Origin: Prostheceraeus crozeri
Lineage: Eukaryota > Platyhelminthes > Polycladida > Euryleptidae
Assembly: GCA_907163375.1 (NCBI GenBank)
Contig: CAJQUW010001810.1
Span: 186,001 to 250,000 of the forward strand
Direction: 5' to 3'
DNA length: 64,000 nt
Shown: one piece after another, positions 31,159 through 43,500 of the stretch
Layout of the letters: the number at the start of each line of letters is the position of its first letter
Numbering within the stretch: position 1 is the first letter of the stretch
Program-made: the position numbers and the translations under genes
Notes under the pieces: model-generated
The model's input: only the letters and a program-made list of their open reading frames with translations
Told to the model about the DNA's origin: nothing
Databases searched by the model: none

Positions 31159-31730
31159 AAAATTACTGCAAAAAAGGTTTTGAAAGAAATATGTGAGTAA
31201 CGAGGAAAAAGTGGTTATCTGTTTTTGAGGAGACCAAACTTGCCTATTGACAGGGAAATTAGATCCCTATGTAAGATAGAGTAGAGGACGGGAGAACCAT
31301 GATTCAATAATACAAAGACACTCAATTTTCTCCCTTACGTATAATGTCAAGTAATAAAGTAAAATGTGAAATTCATCGCCAGACGTTTTAAGTACAGATC
31401 CTTTGTTAATTGTTGGAGATTCAAGCGCTCTGCCATTGACACAGGATCTGGACCCTTAGCTTTTTTACTTTGCATAATATGTATCGAGAGAGAACTGAAT
31501 TTTTTGCATTCGCTGACTAGATCATAAAGACTTGAAATTTCTCTCTAAAATTGATTTAGGCTCCTTCTATGCATCAAATATCAAAAAATCTACGTCTATT
31601 TGAGAAAAGCGATTATAAAAAAATGATTATTTAGCTTTGAATGATGATGATGCCTTTTTACTTGAGAATGTAAAGTGACGTCTATACTAAAGATGATAAA
31701 AATTATATAGCGGGACATAGCCAGGGTTGC
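31159..31730. other. Anonymous sequence
   Basis: Nothing recognised on either strand. Confidence 0.4.
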
Positions 31731-31860
31731 CGTGGGTATGGGGATGCTGTGGGTATAGTCATGGGTATGGGACACCATGGATATGGGGTAGGTATGGGTG
31801 TTGAGGCCATCCCCACAGCTCCCATAGCGCTTCTATGGGATTCTGTCGGTATTATCATGG
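31731..31860 (+). repeat. GGGTATGG minisatellite-like block
   Basis: Degenerate tandem runs of GTGGGTATGGG/ATGGGTATGGG ending in CCCATAGCGCTTCTATGGGA, which is a short palindrome. Non-coding. Confidence 0.65.
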
Positions 31861-34800
31861 TTTTGACATTCACTAAAAGCAATCAGAACTGACAATTTAT
31901 CACACAATAAATTTTGATTTTGTCAATTATCAAACTGCTTACCATCGTCCCACGTATAGTCTATGAAATATCTATGCTGATTTCACATCCATAGCACATT
32001 GTCAATGTAATGACTTAGCTTCATTGTGTCAGGGACGTCTGAAAGGGAAGAGCGCTACAGCACAAACATGCTTCGCTGCAGAACTGATTGGAGGCTGATT
32101 TGCACGACTTTTTATACCGGTATATACTGAAATATATATTGAAAATATTAGCCCCAGTTGTGTACATCACCTACATGCTGCATTTAGATCAAATCACTTT
32201 GATTCATAATGATTGTATGATAACTGTGTCTGATCACTAACCTTTATTTGAAACCTGTCGCAAAATAGAAGAATTCCTAATACAATATCACTTCTATGCT
32301 TTATGTATAAAGTACATATATGGGTCATTCAACAGAAGACTTGAAATTTTATGTTCGAATTCAGTATTCATAATTCCGACAGCACATGATTATAAATTTA
32401 TTCTATGACACGCAAAAAGTCTTGATGCTTTTCAATAAATACTATTATGCAGTCGACATGGCGGTGGTGCAACGTCTCCTCATATAGTGCTTCTAAATAT
32501 AGTGCTTCTTTTAGAAGCACATCGAAATTCTCAATTAATCCGATGTCAAGAAACTGCGTGATTTAAAAGGAAAGAAAGAGGATATACTGAAAAAGCTTCA
32601 ATAAGCGCTCATTTTCGGTGTAGTAAATGGTAATATATAAATTCGCCTGGTCCATAAGACTTTGTGTCAGCAGTGGTGTGACATGACGTGTTTCGACGTC
32701 TGTCATCTTCCTCTCGTGTCTAATTTGGCAGGAGACATCACAAGAAAATAGCTTCAATTTTTAATACAAAATTGATGAAAACCTAACTTCTACCCGGACT
32801 AGCAAATGCAGCATTCGATTTGAGTGAATTTCGATTCAACTTACTGAGCTAGAAACGATTTTCTAAATATCGATAGTGTCGCAACAGACAGTGGCAAAGA
32901 TGTCGTGGCATAGCGAAAAGCGAAAATTTTAGTTGCATCAAAGAAATCCCGCTACACCATTGACAATTCATCCGAAAACTTCACTCAATATCGTGATTTC
33001 ATCTTTTTCTGCTTTTCCTATCGATGTATCCATGACTCCTAACGAGCATTCCGTTTGCCTCACCACCACTAATCCATCGTACTTGCTCTCGCAACACACC
33101 GGTGTATTCTGATTGGGCGATGTTAATATGATGAAAATTTGTGATAGGCTGACTTCAAAATTTTCTTGTAAGACCTGGATAACTGCACTTTGCTCAACCA
33201 TGTGGCCGGGACCGCATCTTTTGGCTAAGTACAAATGATATCAATTAAAACTGGCTCTCTCACGGTTTTATAATCATAAACAGTCTATTCAGTACAGATG
33301 CATTCGTCTGAGTTCGGTTTTATTATAAAAGTAATACATCAGTTGATAAACTGACAAGGAAATTGTAGGCTAATGAAAGGCATTGTGCTATAATCCAATC
33401 TTCAAAGTCGGCAGTCGGCTCATATCATGTTTTAAGTTCTACTGAGTTTGAAATATTGGCCATCAGTTATTTTATGTGAAGAAAAACAGCATATAAACTA
33501 CATGTACAGAGTGTCTAATCCTGTGGGGTGTGTGGATTCTGTGAGGATCCCCCAGTTTTTTCTGTAGGCATGAGGTGGGTTGAGGAATCAAATTTCAATC
33601 TCCACGGCAACCATGGCTATAACTGAATGTGAAAAAGTTTCTGATAAAGACAACTGAAATTGTGATCAGTTTTGAAATCGATGGAAGTGTGGTGATGAAC
33701 AGCTGCATTTATGATTCATGAGGAGAAGATTGCTGTTGACTGTAGGGTAGATAGAAGAAGAGTTGAGAAAATGCATCGGAATGGTGAAGTCTGTTGTGAT
33801 CGGTGCAATCGAAGTTCCAACGGAGCGAACGAAGTTCTAGTTGTCTTGTAGTATATGGTGCAGAATAATAGACGATGAGCGAGGTTGACTGCAGAAACAA
33901 ATCGTCTCATTCGACCTTGATATTCGAGGAACTCCCCTGCATTCCATGGACTGCACTGAAGACTTCGTTGGTGGTGCAGCAGGTACGCAAAGGACAAGCA
34001 GTCACGAGTATAATCATCCCATCACTCAGCTACTTTGGGCTCATTAATTGAAAATTGTCATTACGTTTGGCAGAATCGACGGTCAATGGTGAAGAGACAG
34101 ATCACGACATAGATGACTGCATGCGTTTAGTTACCGGATATACTGTCAACCGCCTAGTACGAGAGTCAAGACAAACGTGGTTCATGTCAAAAGTCCGACT
34201 CGAGGAGGTATAAACCAAAAACAACTAGAGCAACGTGTTCTATTTTAAAATCTATCAAAACCGGCTCAATCACGCGATTCCAGCGCTCTAGCAATTGTCG
34301 AATACCTTCAATAGGCTTTGTAATGAGCACATACTCGCATACATCGGTCGATAGAAGCAACAACAGCTTCCAGGTACTCAAGACGAATTCCTCTCATATG
34401 ACACTTAATAAAAGCAGGAAAGGGATGGAGGTCACAGGGCAGAGGTCGGGAGAGCAATCTTGGGAGGATGTGGCAAAGTTTCACACTAATAATTATCATC
34501 AATTTTCTTGATCATCTCGATCTGGTCCTGGGCATTGGTGGTGGGTACCCTTCACCCCTCCATTATAGATGGCAATTCAGCTTCGGCTTGTAGTATCTCG
34601 TCATGTTTCATTGAACATGATAATACGACGAAGAAAGTATCTACCTTCACATTCCCGTTTATCGATTATGACCTGTAATCAGATGGTGACCCAAAAGAGT
34701 GCTCGCACAAACGACGAACACTCTGCTTCAAGGCACCAGGCAACCAATTTCAGCAATAAAGATCAAAAGAACAAATAAACTAGAATAGGATATTAATTCA

Positions 34801-36730
34801 AGTGCTTGTGATGTTAACCATAAGCTGAATAACATCGAGGAATAATGAGATGAAATTAATTTAATATACAATGCACTGTATTGATGTTATGGGAATGATT
34901 CCCGCACTTAATGGACAATTGACATTTTTCTTGCACTTATCTGAAATTTTATGATGCCTTCATTTCCATGTTTATATAATTTGATACGAAAATTCTGAAA
35001 TGGCAAAAATGACAAACATATTCGCTACTCATTTAGCCCACCCAGGAAGACCCATTGACCCTGATCTTGCATTGCGAAATAATTGTGGCTGATCATCAAG
35101 AACATTTTCAACTCTCAATCTTGAGTAGTGTAATACTTTTTTATTCGTTAAATCTATTCCATTGAAACCTGTTCCTCTTTCCAAACTTAAATTCACTATT
35201 CAATGTGTTCATTTTCAGAGGCGGAATTTTGATTTCTTTTAAGCTCTGACTTAAACATTTAAGACTAATGCAAACAATCTGAACATTCAAATAAAAACAT
35301 TAATTTAGATAAGACAAAACCAGAACTCCCTTTCCCTTTCATGTCATGAACCAATTATCTGAAATCGATCCCTGACTTTCATCAACAAACACCGGAAGAG
35401 AATTCACGATTGTTAGTTCTATGTCGATCTCCGAAGCAGATTAAAAAATGTTCAATATTATCTGATGCGCTAGCGCTTCTTGGAACTGATACCATTACAA
35501 AACTGCCGATCACAAATTATTTTTCACCAATATTGCTGTCCAAAATTTTTTTAAATATATAACTTCTTTATTGTCGAATAGAAGTACTTTAGAATGATAG
35601 TCCATCAAATTCATTTGTTAATGCACGTACTTTGTAACTAGACACTTCGATCATCATTGCGAATAGTAACAACATGAGCAGTAATAACTGAATAAACTGA
35701 GCAACAGTAGAATTTTATATAAATTGTAAAGGGCCATTTCATCGTCAAAATCCATTTTGACAGATTTTGACGACATACTTATCTCTTCAAAAATATAACA
35801 ATTAAGGTAATTTATGAAGTACATTTTGTATGTGACGCTATTGCTAGATGCTCCATGATACAGTTTAATAAATAGTTGACTTAATACATTATTAAACATT
35901 TTGAAGCTGTGCGATCTCATAAATATCGTAATATCTACTTGATTCCGGAAAGGAAGAATGTGATAAATTTAATTTATCATTTGAATGTGGTTGCTCACAT
36001 AGACAGTTCGACTTAAATATGAAATAATGTGAAATTTTTACAAATAAAGACTGTAATTCACATGTGAACGAAAAATTTAACTGAAAGAAGATGCAAATCA
36101 AAATCAAAAAATTATTAGATTAGATGAAAATAGTACAGAAATAGAAGAACATATTTGCAAAATGAAAGCTAAAGATTATGAAGTCACTACATTATGATGG
36201 GATGCATGCATCATTGTCAAGTCAGATAGTCTACGATAATCTGTTCATTAATCGCTCTGAATTAAAATCGTTGAGAGTCGGTCATCAGCAAATTGAGGAG
36301 TTATAGGATTTGAGTATCAGAAGTTGATTGACATCTTGACTTTGCGCAAAAGGTTGACACTTTCATTAATGCGAAGATGGTAGTAGTCGATAAAAGTAAA
36401 AAAAGCAAATTTAAATTGTTATATTGCTTCTCTTATATAATTGTCAGTGTTCCAATTTCACTCCACATGATGCATAGGGAGAAGGATTAAAAGTACAGCG
36501 CTGACTAGAGTGTGAAGCCAATATCCTGCGCTATCTTTGCAAGACGTTTTCAATATTCGAGTCATTTTGCAATTCCACAGAGAATTTGAGAACACAAATT
36601 TATCTGTCTTCTTACCACATCAGATTGATTTTGTTTACAAAATTTCACCTTCAAATGTACTGATTCTTTCTTACTTGCCTATTTTGATAAATTCTTTATT
36701 GTCATTAGTTTGTTGCAAACATAATTTTCA
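31861..36730. other. Anonymous intergenic sequence
   Basis: No confident gene. One weak exon candidate is listed separately at 32968-33225. The rest is AT-rich sequence with short unconvincing ORFs. Confidence 0.4.
32968..33225 (-). other. Weak candidate coding exon
   Basis: An 88-codon open frame with balanced composition (CGPGHMVEQSAVIQVLQENFEVSLSQIFIILTSP...). Upstream on the - strand, TTTGTACTTAG just before CCAAAAGATG could be a splice acceptor. No family recognised and no good donor seen. It may equally be a chance ORF. Confidence 0.2.
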
Positions 36731-36963
36731 TTTTTGCATGAGCACGATTTATTACCACACCCGTTTCATGTACCATAGTGATGCATCGATGATGAACACA
36801 TTTAAAAAATGTTGTCCGGGTCCCTTTTCTAATCGTGTTCATCATCGATTAATTCATGCACAAAATTGTATATGATCCTGTCCGCTTGCTGCATTATCGC
36901 CACTGATGATGGATACCACGATATTTGGAACCGGTGTGGCAATAAATCGTGCTCATGCAAAAA
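36731..36963. mobile_element. MITE-like foldback element
   Basis: A 233-bp unit with near-perfect inverted ends. The left arm is TTTTTGCATGAGCACGATTT with ATTACCACACC following. The right arm is its reverse complement, with one change (ATTGCCACACC). A second, inner inverted pair CGATGATGAACAC/GTGTTCATCATCG lies inside. No ORF of note. The target duplication is unclear. Confidence 0.8.
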
Positions 36964-39184
36964 TTTGCAGCTTCTAGCTTGTAGTAATTTTCATTCTTGT
37001 CAATAGTTGTACATTGTAAATGTCTGGCCACGGAGTCGCATTAAAACGAATAACAGTTGTACAATCGTGCCAGAAAGCTTATCATCAAGAATTGCTCTGC
37101 AAGTTCTTACCAATCAGTGCGCTAACAATATATTTTGGAGTCCCTTTCATAGCACATTTAAAAGTCATCTGTCTGTATGGTACTTGGATTGCGCATATAA
37201 GTAGCCACATGCGTTTGTTTGACAAAATGTATGAATCATATATTGAAATTTAGTCAATAGCAGCGTCTAATTTTCACATAGATCTACAAGAACTAACACG
37301 AGACATTACATACATATTGTATAATTTTAAAGCTAGCATTGAGCAGTAGCCTATTTCTAAAAAGTGGGGTGATTGATTCTAAACATTGCATTCTCAAGTT
37401 TCATATGATGACACTGTGGTAAAATTTTGTTCAAAACAACACATTGTTCGAAATTCAACAAGCTCAGATCTTATCGAAGTGATTACATAATAAACATAAC
37501 ATTACATAATACATAGGAATGCACAATTCTTTAATAGCAGTAAACATGCTCGCATAGTACCCGATTTATGCGATCATGTACATGTTGTCAAGTGTAAGTA
37601 GGTCCCCCTGGAAACACATCTCCGAATTGAAAGCATGTGAAGTTGTTGATAAGAACATTGATGCCTGATTTACATTTAATATGTACGCTATGAAACTAAC
37701 CCAGTAACATGCACTCTCATATAGTTTAAGATTTGCTAATACTTTCTAGACTTTTGAAATCTCATGTTTTGCCGTCTCAAGAAACGGCAAGTGCCTAGTT
37801 GCCTTCTGCTATATTCGATGAAATATGGTTGATAAAGACCATAAGAATTAAAATTTGGAAATACAAATAAAGTAGATAGCAAAAAAGCGTCGACCAAACG
37901 TTGGTCGACTTATATGTGGCGCATTCTGTCTCTGTTTTTGCAACCACGAACTCGAGTAGACTATACTCAAGGCGGACTGAAGGCATCTGATATATTGCGC
38001 CGATGAGGCTTCTTCAGTGGTGTGCTATAAAGTGAAGTACACAATGGGAGAGTAGTACTTCATAGTAGATTTGCAGTAGACCCTATATAATAGAATCTCA
38101 AGACTCTTTCTTACTTTTTCAGTGTTCTGATTTGTAATGCTGTATTCTCAAACAGCACAAATAGAGTTTTGTATTAATCAATAGGCTAGAGATACCTACT
38201 ATCTTTAAATAGGTGGTGTCTCAAAATCTAAATTTGAATGGAAATTAACAGATTATAGGTCTAGAAGTTAAAGACAATATGTCAGATAGATTAACTGCCA
38301 ACTTCTAATCACTGAATTTGAGAAAAATTTTGAGTGTTCAGAATCGCACGATTTCGATTTATCGTGCACTGAGTCGTCCGATTCGGAATCGTGCGAAAAT
38401 CGAATCACGCCTGCCACTGTACTTGGCTTCATATAGGGATACTGTGCAAGTAGCTTTGCAGCATACAGTAGAAGAAGTCGGCACTTAGATTTATGTATGA
38501 ATCTTATGTCATGCCTCTACCAATAAAATGTTGGATCAAATTGCTATGCAAAAAGATGTGTAGACAATGCTGGATATGAAAGAGAGAATGTGCATGTATA
38601 AATCACAAAACATCATTTGCTCATCTTCATCAAAAATCGCCGGAATTAGCCCACTGGAAAGTCAAATGTATGACCCATGTTGAAAATACTTTTCTGAAGG
38701 TCTGAATTTTGTCACTTTTTCAAAGCATTTTGCGTCATAACTTTCAATGAAGAGCCACAATTTTCAATGTGAGTGCATATTTATGCATATATTAGTCTAT
38801 GAGTCATATCATGTTCATCCATTATGCCACAGACATCGAATAGAGTGCGTGAAATATTATGTGAATACCAGCTTTTTCATTAATTTTTTAATCCTTGTGC
38901 AATCCAGGAAATGTAGACATGGACTGGAAACGGCGACAGGTCGTGTATTACCTGCCAGGGACTGCCAAGGCCTCACTCAATGAAAATTATCTTTCCTGCT
39001 TGTTGAAGGCTGACTTTCATATGTAACTATTTGACAATCATTTTGTATCCAGACGTACATGCATAATGTCTGTGGAGGCTATCATTAATTCATCACTATC
39101 GGTGTGATTTTCTTAAGAATCAAGTGATATTTCTATTACCTTTAATATAAATATAAAATCACTAAATTAAAACACAAAAATTGG
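36964..39184. other. Anonymous sequence with small hairpins
   Basis: A perfect hairpin GTCGACCAA-acg-TTGGTCGAC lies at 37889-37909. A cluster of ATCGCACGATT/AATCGTGCGA motifs lies at 38340-38400. No gene recognised. Confidence 0.45.
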
Positions 39185-39895
39185 CTAAAAAGGGAAATCC
39201 CAAACAAGCGGCTTCCCTTTCATGAATGGGATAAGCGACATGCCATCAGGCCGCTTGCTGTCACATTGTATGAGACCAGAAGGTTCAATAACTACTGGTG
39301 TGTTGATAGAATTCAATGCCTTCGACAGTAAATTGTTAGCCGCATGATGACGATTGGAGCGGCCAGCAGCTCTGGAGCAGGATAGTCCATGTATACCTGT
39401 CTTATTAACAACTACTCCACAGGAACACTTATGGGGTTCACACAAAGGTGTCCAAAGACGAATACCTGCTGCAATACGAATTTCATTATTCGTTAATTTA
39501 GTTTGCAGAGACAGGGATGGTGGACAGTTCAGCCAAGATCCATCGAAAAGACCTCTAACGCTTTGAAGGCGTACTTGGGCCGTGAGAGCATCTGTTTTTG
39601 CTAAAAGATTATCTGCTTTTACCATAGATACTACTTTGTCCAAATAATTTTGTTTATATGACAGGATTCCAGCAGACTGGGTTAAGGAACACCATCTTTT
39701 CTTAGCTGATTCCAGACACTGATCAACATCGCAAAATTCTTTCGGTAAAGAACCAAATGCATTTCTCTTGATGTACCGGTCGAAGACAAGAAGGATGGTA
39801 GTGCAAGATCTTTGGTTGGTCGAACTCCTAGTCCTCCTGAAGTGGGTAGGCAAGCTTGCTCCCAAGCGGTATCATCCAGTTTGATATTCAATATA
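39185..39895 (-). pseudogene. LINE C-terminal fragment with restriction-like endonuclease motif
   Basis: The long frame (39865-39185) plus an overlapping shifted frame (39891-39682) gives LDDTAWEQACLPTSGGLGVRPTKDLALPSFLSS, then GSWLNCPPSLSLQTKLTNNEIRIAAGIRLWTPLC, a zinc-like CSCGVVVNKTGIHGLSC, RHHAANNLLSKAL, and KRPDGMSLIPFMKGKPLVWDF. This is the C-terminal region found after the reverse transcriptase in a group of animal LINE-like ORFs; the RPDG...W block is likely the PD-(D/E)xK-type nuclease site. A frameshift lies near 39790. The RT itself is not present upstream. A truncated element. Confidence 0.75.
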
Positions 39896-40006
39896 ACCTA
39901 TAACCCGCTGCGAATGGTGCCGTCTCCCATTTCCCAGTTTCATCCATTTCGCCACCCAAGATCCAATACAATTAGAATATACGATTAAAATGCTGTTTCC
40001 AGTCTA

Positions 40007-40583
40007 ATGAGCGAGTTGGATAAACGAAAATCAGCCTACGATAGTGTTGAGTCTCATTTTAGAATCTTCCGGCGCTTGAACACCTTAACTAATGAGGAAC
40101 TTAAGCTCGCGTGCGACAACCTAGCTACTTTCTATGATTGTGATTTGGAGATCTCTCTTTATGACAAGTTCTTCCAGTTTAGAGAAGTCGCTAAAGTGCA
40201 GCTACAGAACAACCGATGAAAAGAAAACTCGTATCTGGCTCTCATCCTTGAACATCGGCTGGTGACGCAATTCCGAATATTCTGACTGCCTTCAACATTT
40301 ATTTGAGCATTATGGTGCCCAACTGTTCCAGCGAGTGATGAAAATTGTTTATAACAGGTTGAGGCAAGCAATGAAACAAAACCGTATGGCTTCAATTGTC
40401 TTCTTATCAAGTGAATGTGACTTGCTTCGGGAAATTTCTTTTGATGGATTTGTAACTTTGGATTTTGCGGCTCGCAGAATTCGAAAGGTGCCGTTTGGAG
40501 TTAAAATCCTTATGCCCATTCCACTGCACTGTCTGGAAGTTTGCGATGACTTGTTTGAAATCGTGCGTGACAGCCTTTTTTGA
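40007..40583 (+). pseudogene. hAT transposase C-terminal fragment
   Basis: Two frames: 40007-40219 (YDSVESHFRIFRRLNTLTNEELKLACDNLATFYDCDLEISLYDKFFQFR) and 40335-40583. The second has VYNRLRQAMKQNRMASIVFLSSECDLLREISFDGFVTLDFAARRIRKVPF, which matches the hAT C-terminal dimerisation region (KNRLRxxMxQxRLxxLxxLSxExDLLRxIxFxxxxxxFAxxKxRKV) as seen in ZMYM1-like hAT proteins. The middle is damaged. It is oriented opposite to the LINE fragment at 39185. Confidence 0.78.
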
Positions 40584-43500
40584 TATTTTCTAAAAACATT
40601 CATTCTACATGTATTCTGTGCTCTTTTTTATTTCTACTGGCTTCTAGTGGGTGCTTTTCCTATTTTCATATCTAGTTTTATCTAATTTCATCGTGTTTTA
40701 GTAGACACATATTTCGCCTGCACTTTACTCACTCAAGTATTAGCATTCAGTCAGACGCATTGATTAAGCCTGACTTTTTTCCTTGTTTCGTGTTTATAAT
40801 TAGTGCTGCGATTGTATATGAGTCACCTTTTACTTGATGATTTACGGACAACAAGAATTATGCGTGCCAAGAATAGGCTATGCATTTTCGTTTGTAAGGG
40901 GGGCACCCACGTTTGCGTTTGAAATGGGCCGCCCAGCAAAATAGAGACGGTTCTGGTTATAGCTATTACAATCAGTGAACAACATTACACAAATAAGACA
41001 AAACAGCAAGTTATGGAAGGTTATCTGATGCTGTTGATGATAAGAATGTGCATTCCCATATATCCTATTGATGGTCAGAATTTATATTCCTTGCAAAGAT
41101 GGATGATCCTACGCGAAATTCAACCCAACGCTCATCTTCAATTCCTAACAAACAAAACAGTTTCTGCTCTTAACTAAATGAATGGACGTATTAGTCGAGA
41201 CACCGAAGAAACATAACTGTCTTCAAAAGTGTCACATTCTGTAGACTAGTGATTCTTCTTCTTCTTTCTTATGAGACTAGATTTTCTCATGCGAAGATCT
41301 GTTTCAAAATTAGCTGTCAAATATTGATGATGAATTCGTCTTGACATTTGGTTCATGTTTATTGTAAACTGAGGAAGTTGGTGTTTCAAAACATTCTCAT
41401 ATTCGTTTATGTATATTGACCGATAATGCCACCAAGATGTTGTTATAATTTATGTATTTCCTTTCACGAATTTTCTTTCGAGCTTCCTCTCTGAAGCATT
41501 TCGATGTGCCGCACATTGTAATGTTTTCTTAAAGAAAAAATCTCTTCGTGTGTTTGTGGTCTTTTCGAGGATGTTCAATAACATAGCTCGATGTGCGAAT
41601 CAGATGACAAATCCCTCTTTATTGAAAATGGCTTTAGATTTGTTTTATCAGATCTAAATATTTCCTCTTTTATTTATTTTCTTCCATTTCCAATGCAAGT
41701 GAGAGCATACTTTTGTTATTCCTTTCCAGCCGCAAATGCCTTGTTTCATTATGTAATTACTCGTCATAGTAGCTACATAGTGGGAACCAGGGTTTCGGAG
41801 GCGTGGTCCAGCTATCACGGCTCCGGCTCCGTCTCTCTACCACGGCTTCGACGTATTGTCGAGCCCCCATCACGTAGCCGAACACAAGACTTGAACAGAA
41901 TGATGCACCACCGATGGCTACTACGAAACTGCACATCTGTCGAGGTCTACTAGCTGGTACCGCTTCTTGTCAGGCAGGATCACAGAAAGCACATTTATAT
42001 CCAATGTGAGCATGCTGAGGTTAGCGGCAAAATGACATCTGTTCATGTTTTCAGTGATTAAGTGAGAGGTACTACGGCGTGTAGAGCTATCTCTAGGTCA
42101 TGGAGTCATTTTATCGTAAGACACAGCATTTTGATTAAGTTTTATCTGATACTTTTAAATTCTTTCAATACATTTTCGTGCATATCACTGATCAGAGGCA
42201 CAAACGCATGCAGGATAGAAAAATGACTACCATGCTAAAAATTACGGCTAATGTGATGTAGCCGTGACTTAATGCTTCCCACTTGAGACACTTTTTATGA
42301 AGCATGAGTCGCAGGAGGGGGACATCTCTATTTACATGAGACTGATAGAAGTCTCTGATTTAGTCCTTATCACCACCGCTATTAGCGCTTAATCAGAGGC
42401 GAGAGCAAACATTTCATTCTTCCAGAGTGAGACCTCATTGATTTAAAAAAGAAGTAATTTTAGTCAGTGAAAGGATTTTCAAAAGCTTCAATTCGCACGC
42501 TGTTGGAATGCATGTGCACTGATAACACCATGAACCGGATAGAACTCGGCAGACGCGCAGATTCGCAGCAGCCATGGATAGGGTGTACTGCATTCTCTGA
42601 AAGTCCAAATTTCAGTCTCGTTCCCTGCAGAAACAGGTGCAACCGATCGGACGAGATGATTCTACCACTTAGCTGTCCGGGCTTCTTTTTGAATCAAAAG
42701 TTTCTTCAGGAGCAATATTGGAAAGTGAATTAATACGAAATGCGTAGTGTGTAGCAGTTTTGTCCGCAACGATCTTCGAAGCACAGTTTGTGAGCTCTGT
42801 TCACATTTGTTATAATACATCATACATTTCCGGGAATATTCTGTTTTGTCTGTGCTTGACATTGTAGACGTAGCTGATGCCGTATGGGCACCAAAATAGG
42901 CATAAGTGATAATTGTCGTACTGTAGGCTTCGTCGATACCGAAGGTTGAGAAGAAGCAGAGAGTGCGATAATTCCCTTATTACTTGACAGCGCGGCGGAG
43001 ACGGATTGCACGATTTCAGCACGCTGTCATACATTGAGGAGGGGGGAACCGGTAGAACACCAAGTTAGTCATGTTATCATCACCATGAATTTGCTTAATT
43101 GATAATTCGTAATGGCTGGATCTTCATCAAAGCGGAACCGACAGTTGGCTGTAGACCTTTTCTAGCGACTTATGTCAAATTTGGTCACCTATGCATTTAA
43201 CAGTAAAAGTGTTTAAGCAACACCGTACAATTTGACAAGGTTCCAAATTAAAAATCAATGGATTGAAAAATGCAGAGTGCTAGTCCACGTGTGAAATGGG
43301 CATAGCATAAAAAATGTGAACAGACATGAATAAATAATCTAGGCACTTAATTCCTTAGCAGCCGTGGACGCTGCGTTTCGTGTTAGCTACAAGGACCCAT
43401 CAGTGCAGCTCAGTAACAAATTCATTTACGATATCTAGCTCATGTCTGTGGATTTTTTGACACTTCTCTATCTTGAGACTGAATCCATGGACTATGTGTG

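Noticed and set aside
31731-31860. GGGTATGG runs considered as telomere-like repeat
   Set aside because: Units are irregular and no animal telomere motif (TTAGGG/TTAGG) is present.
39354-39566. + strand ORF
   Set aside because: Shadow of the LINE C-terminal fragment on the - strand.
41780-41900. GC-rich island considered as tRNA or SINE head
   Set aside because: No A/B box pair or cloverleaf could be made by eye.
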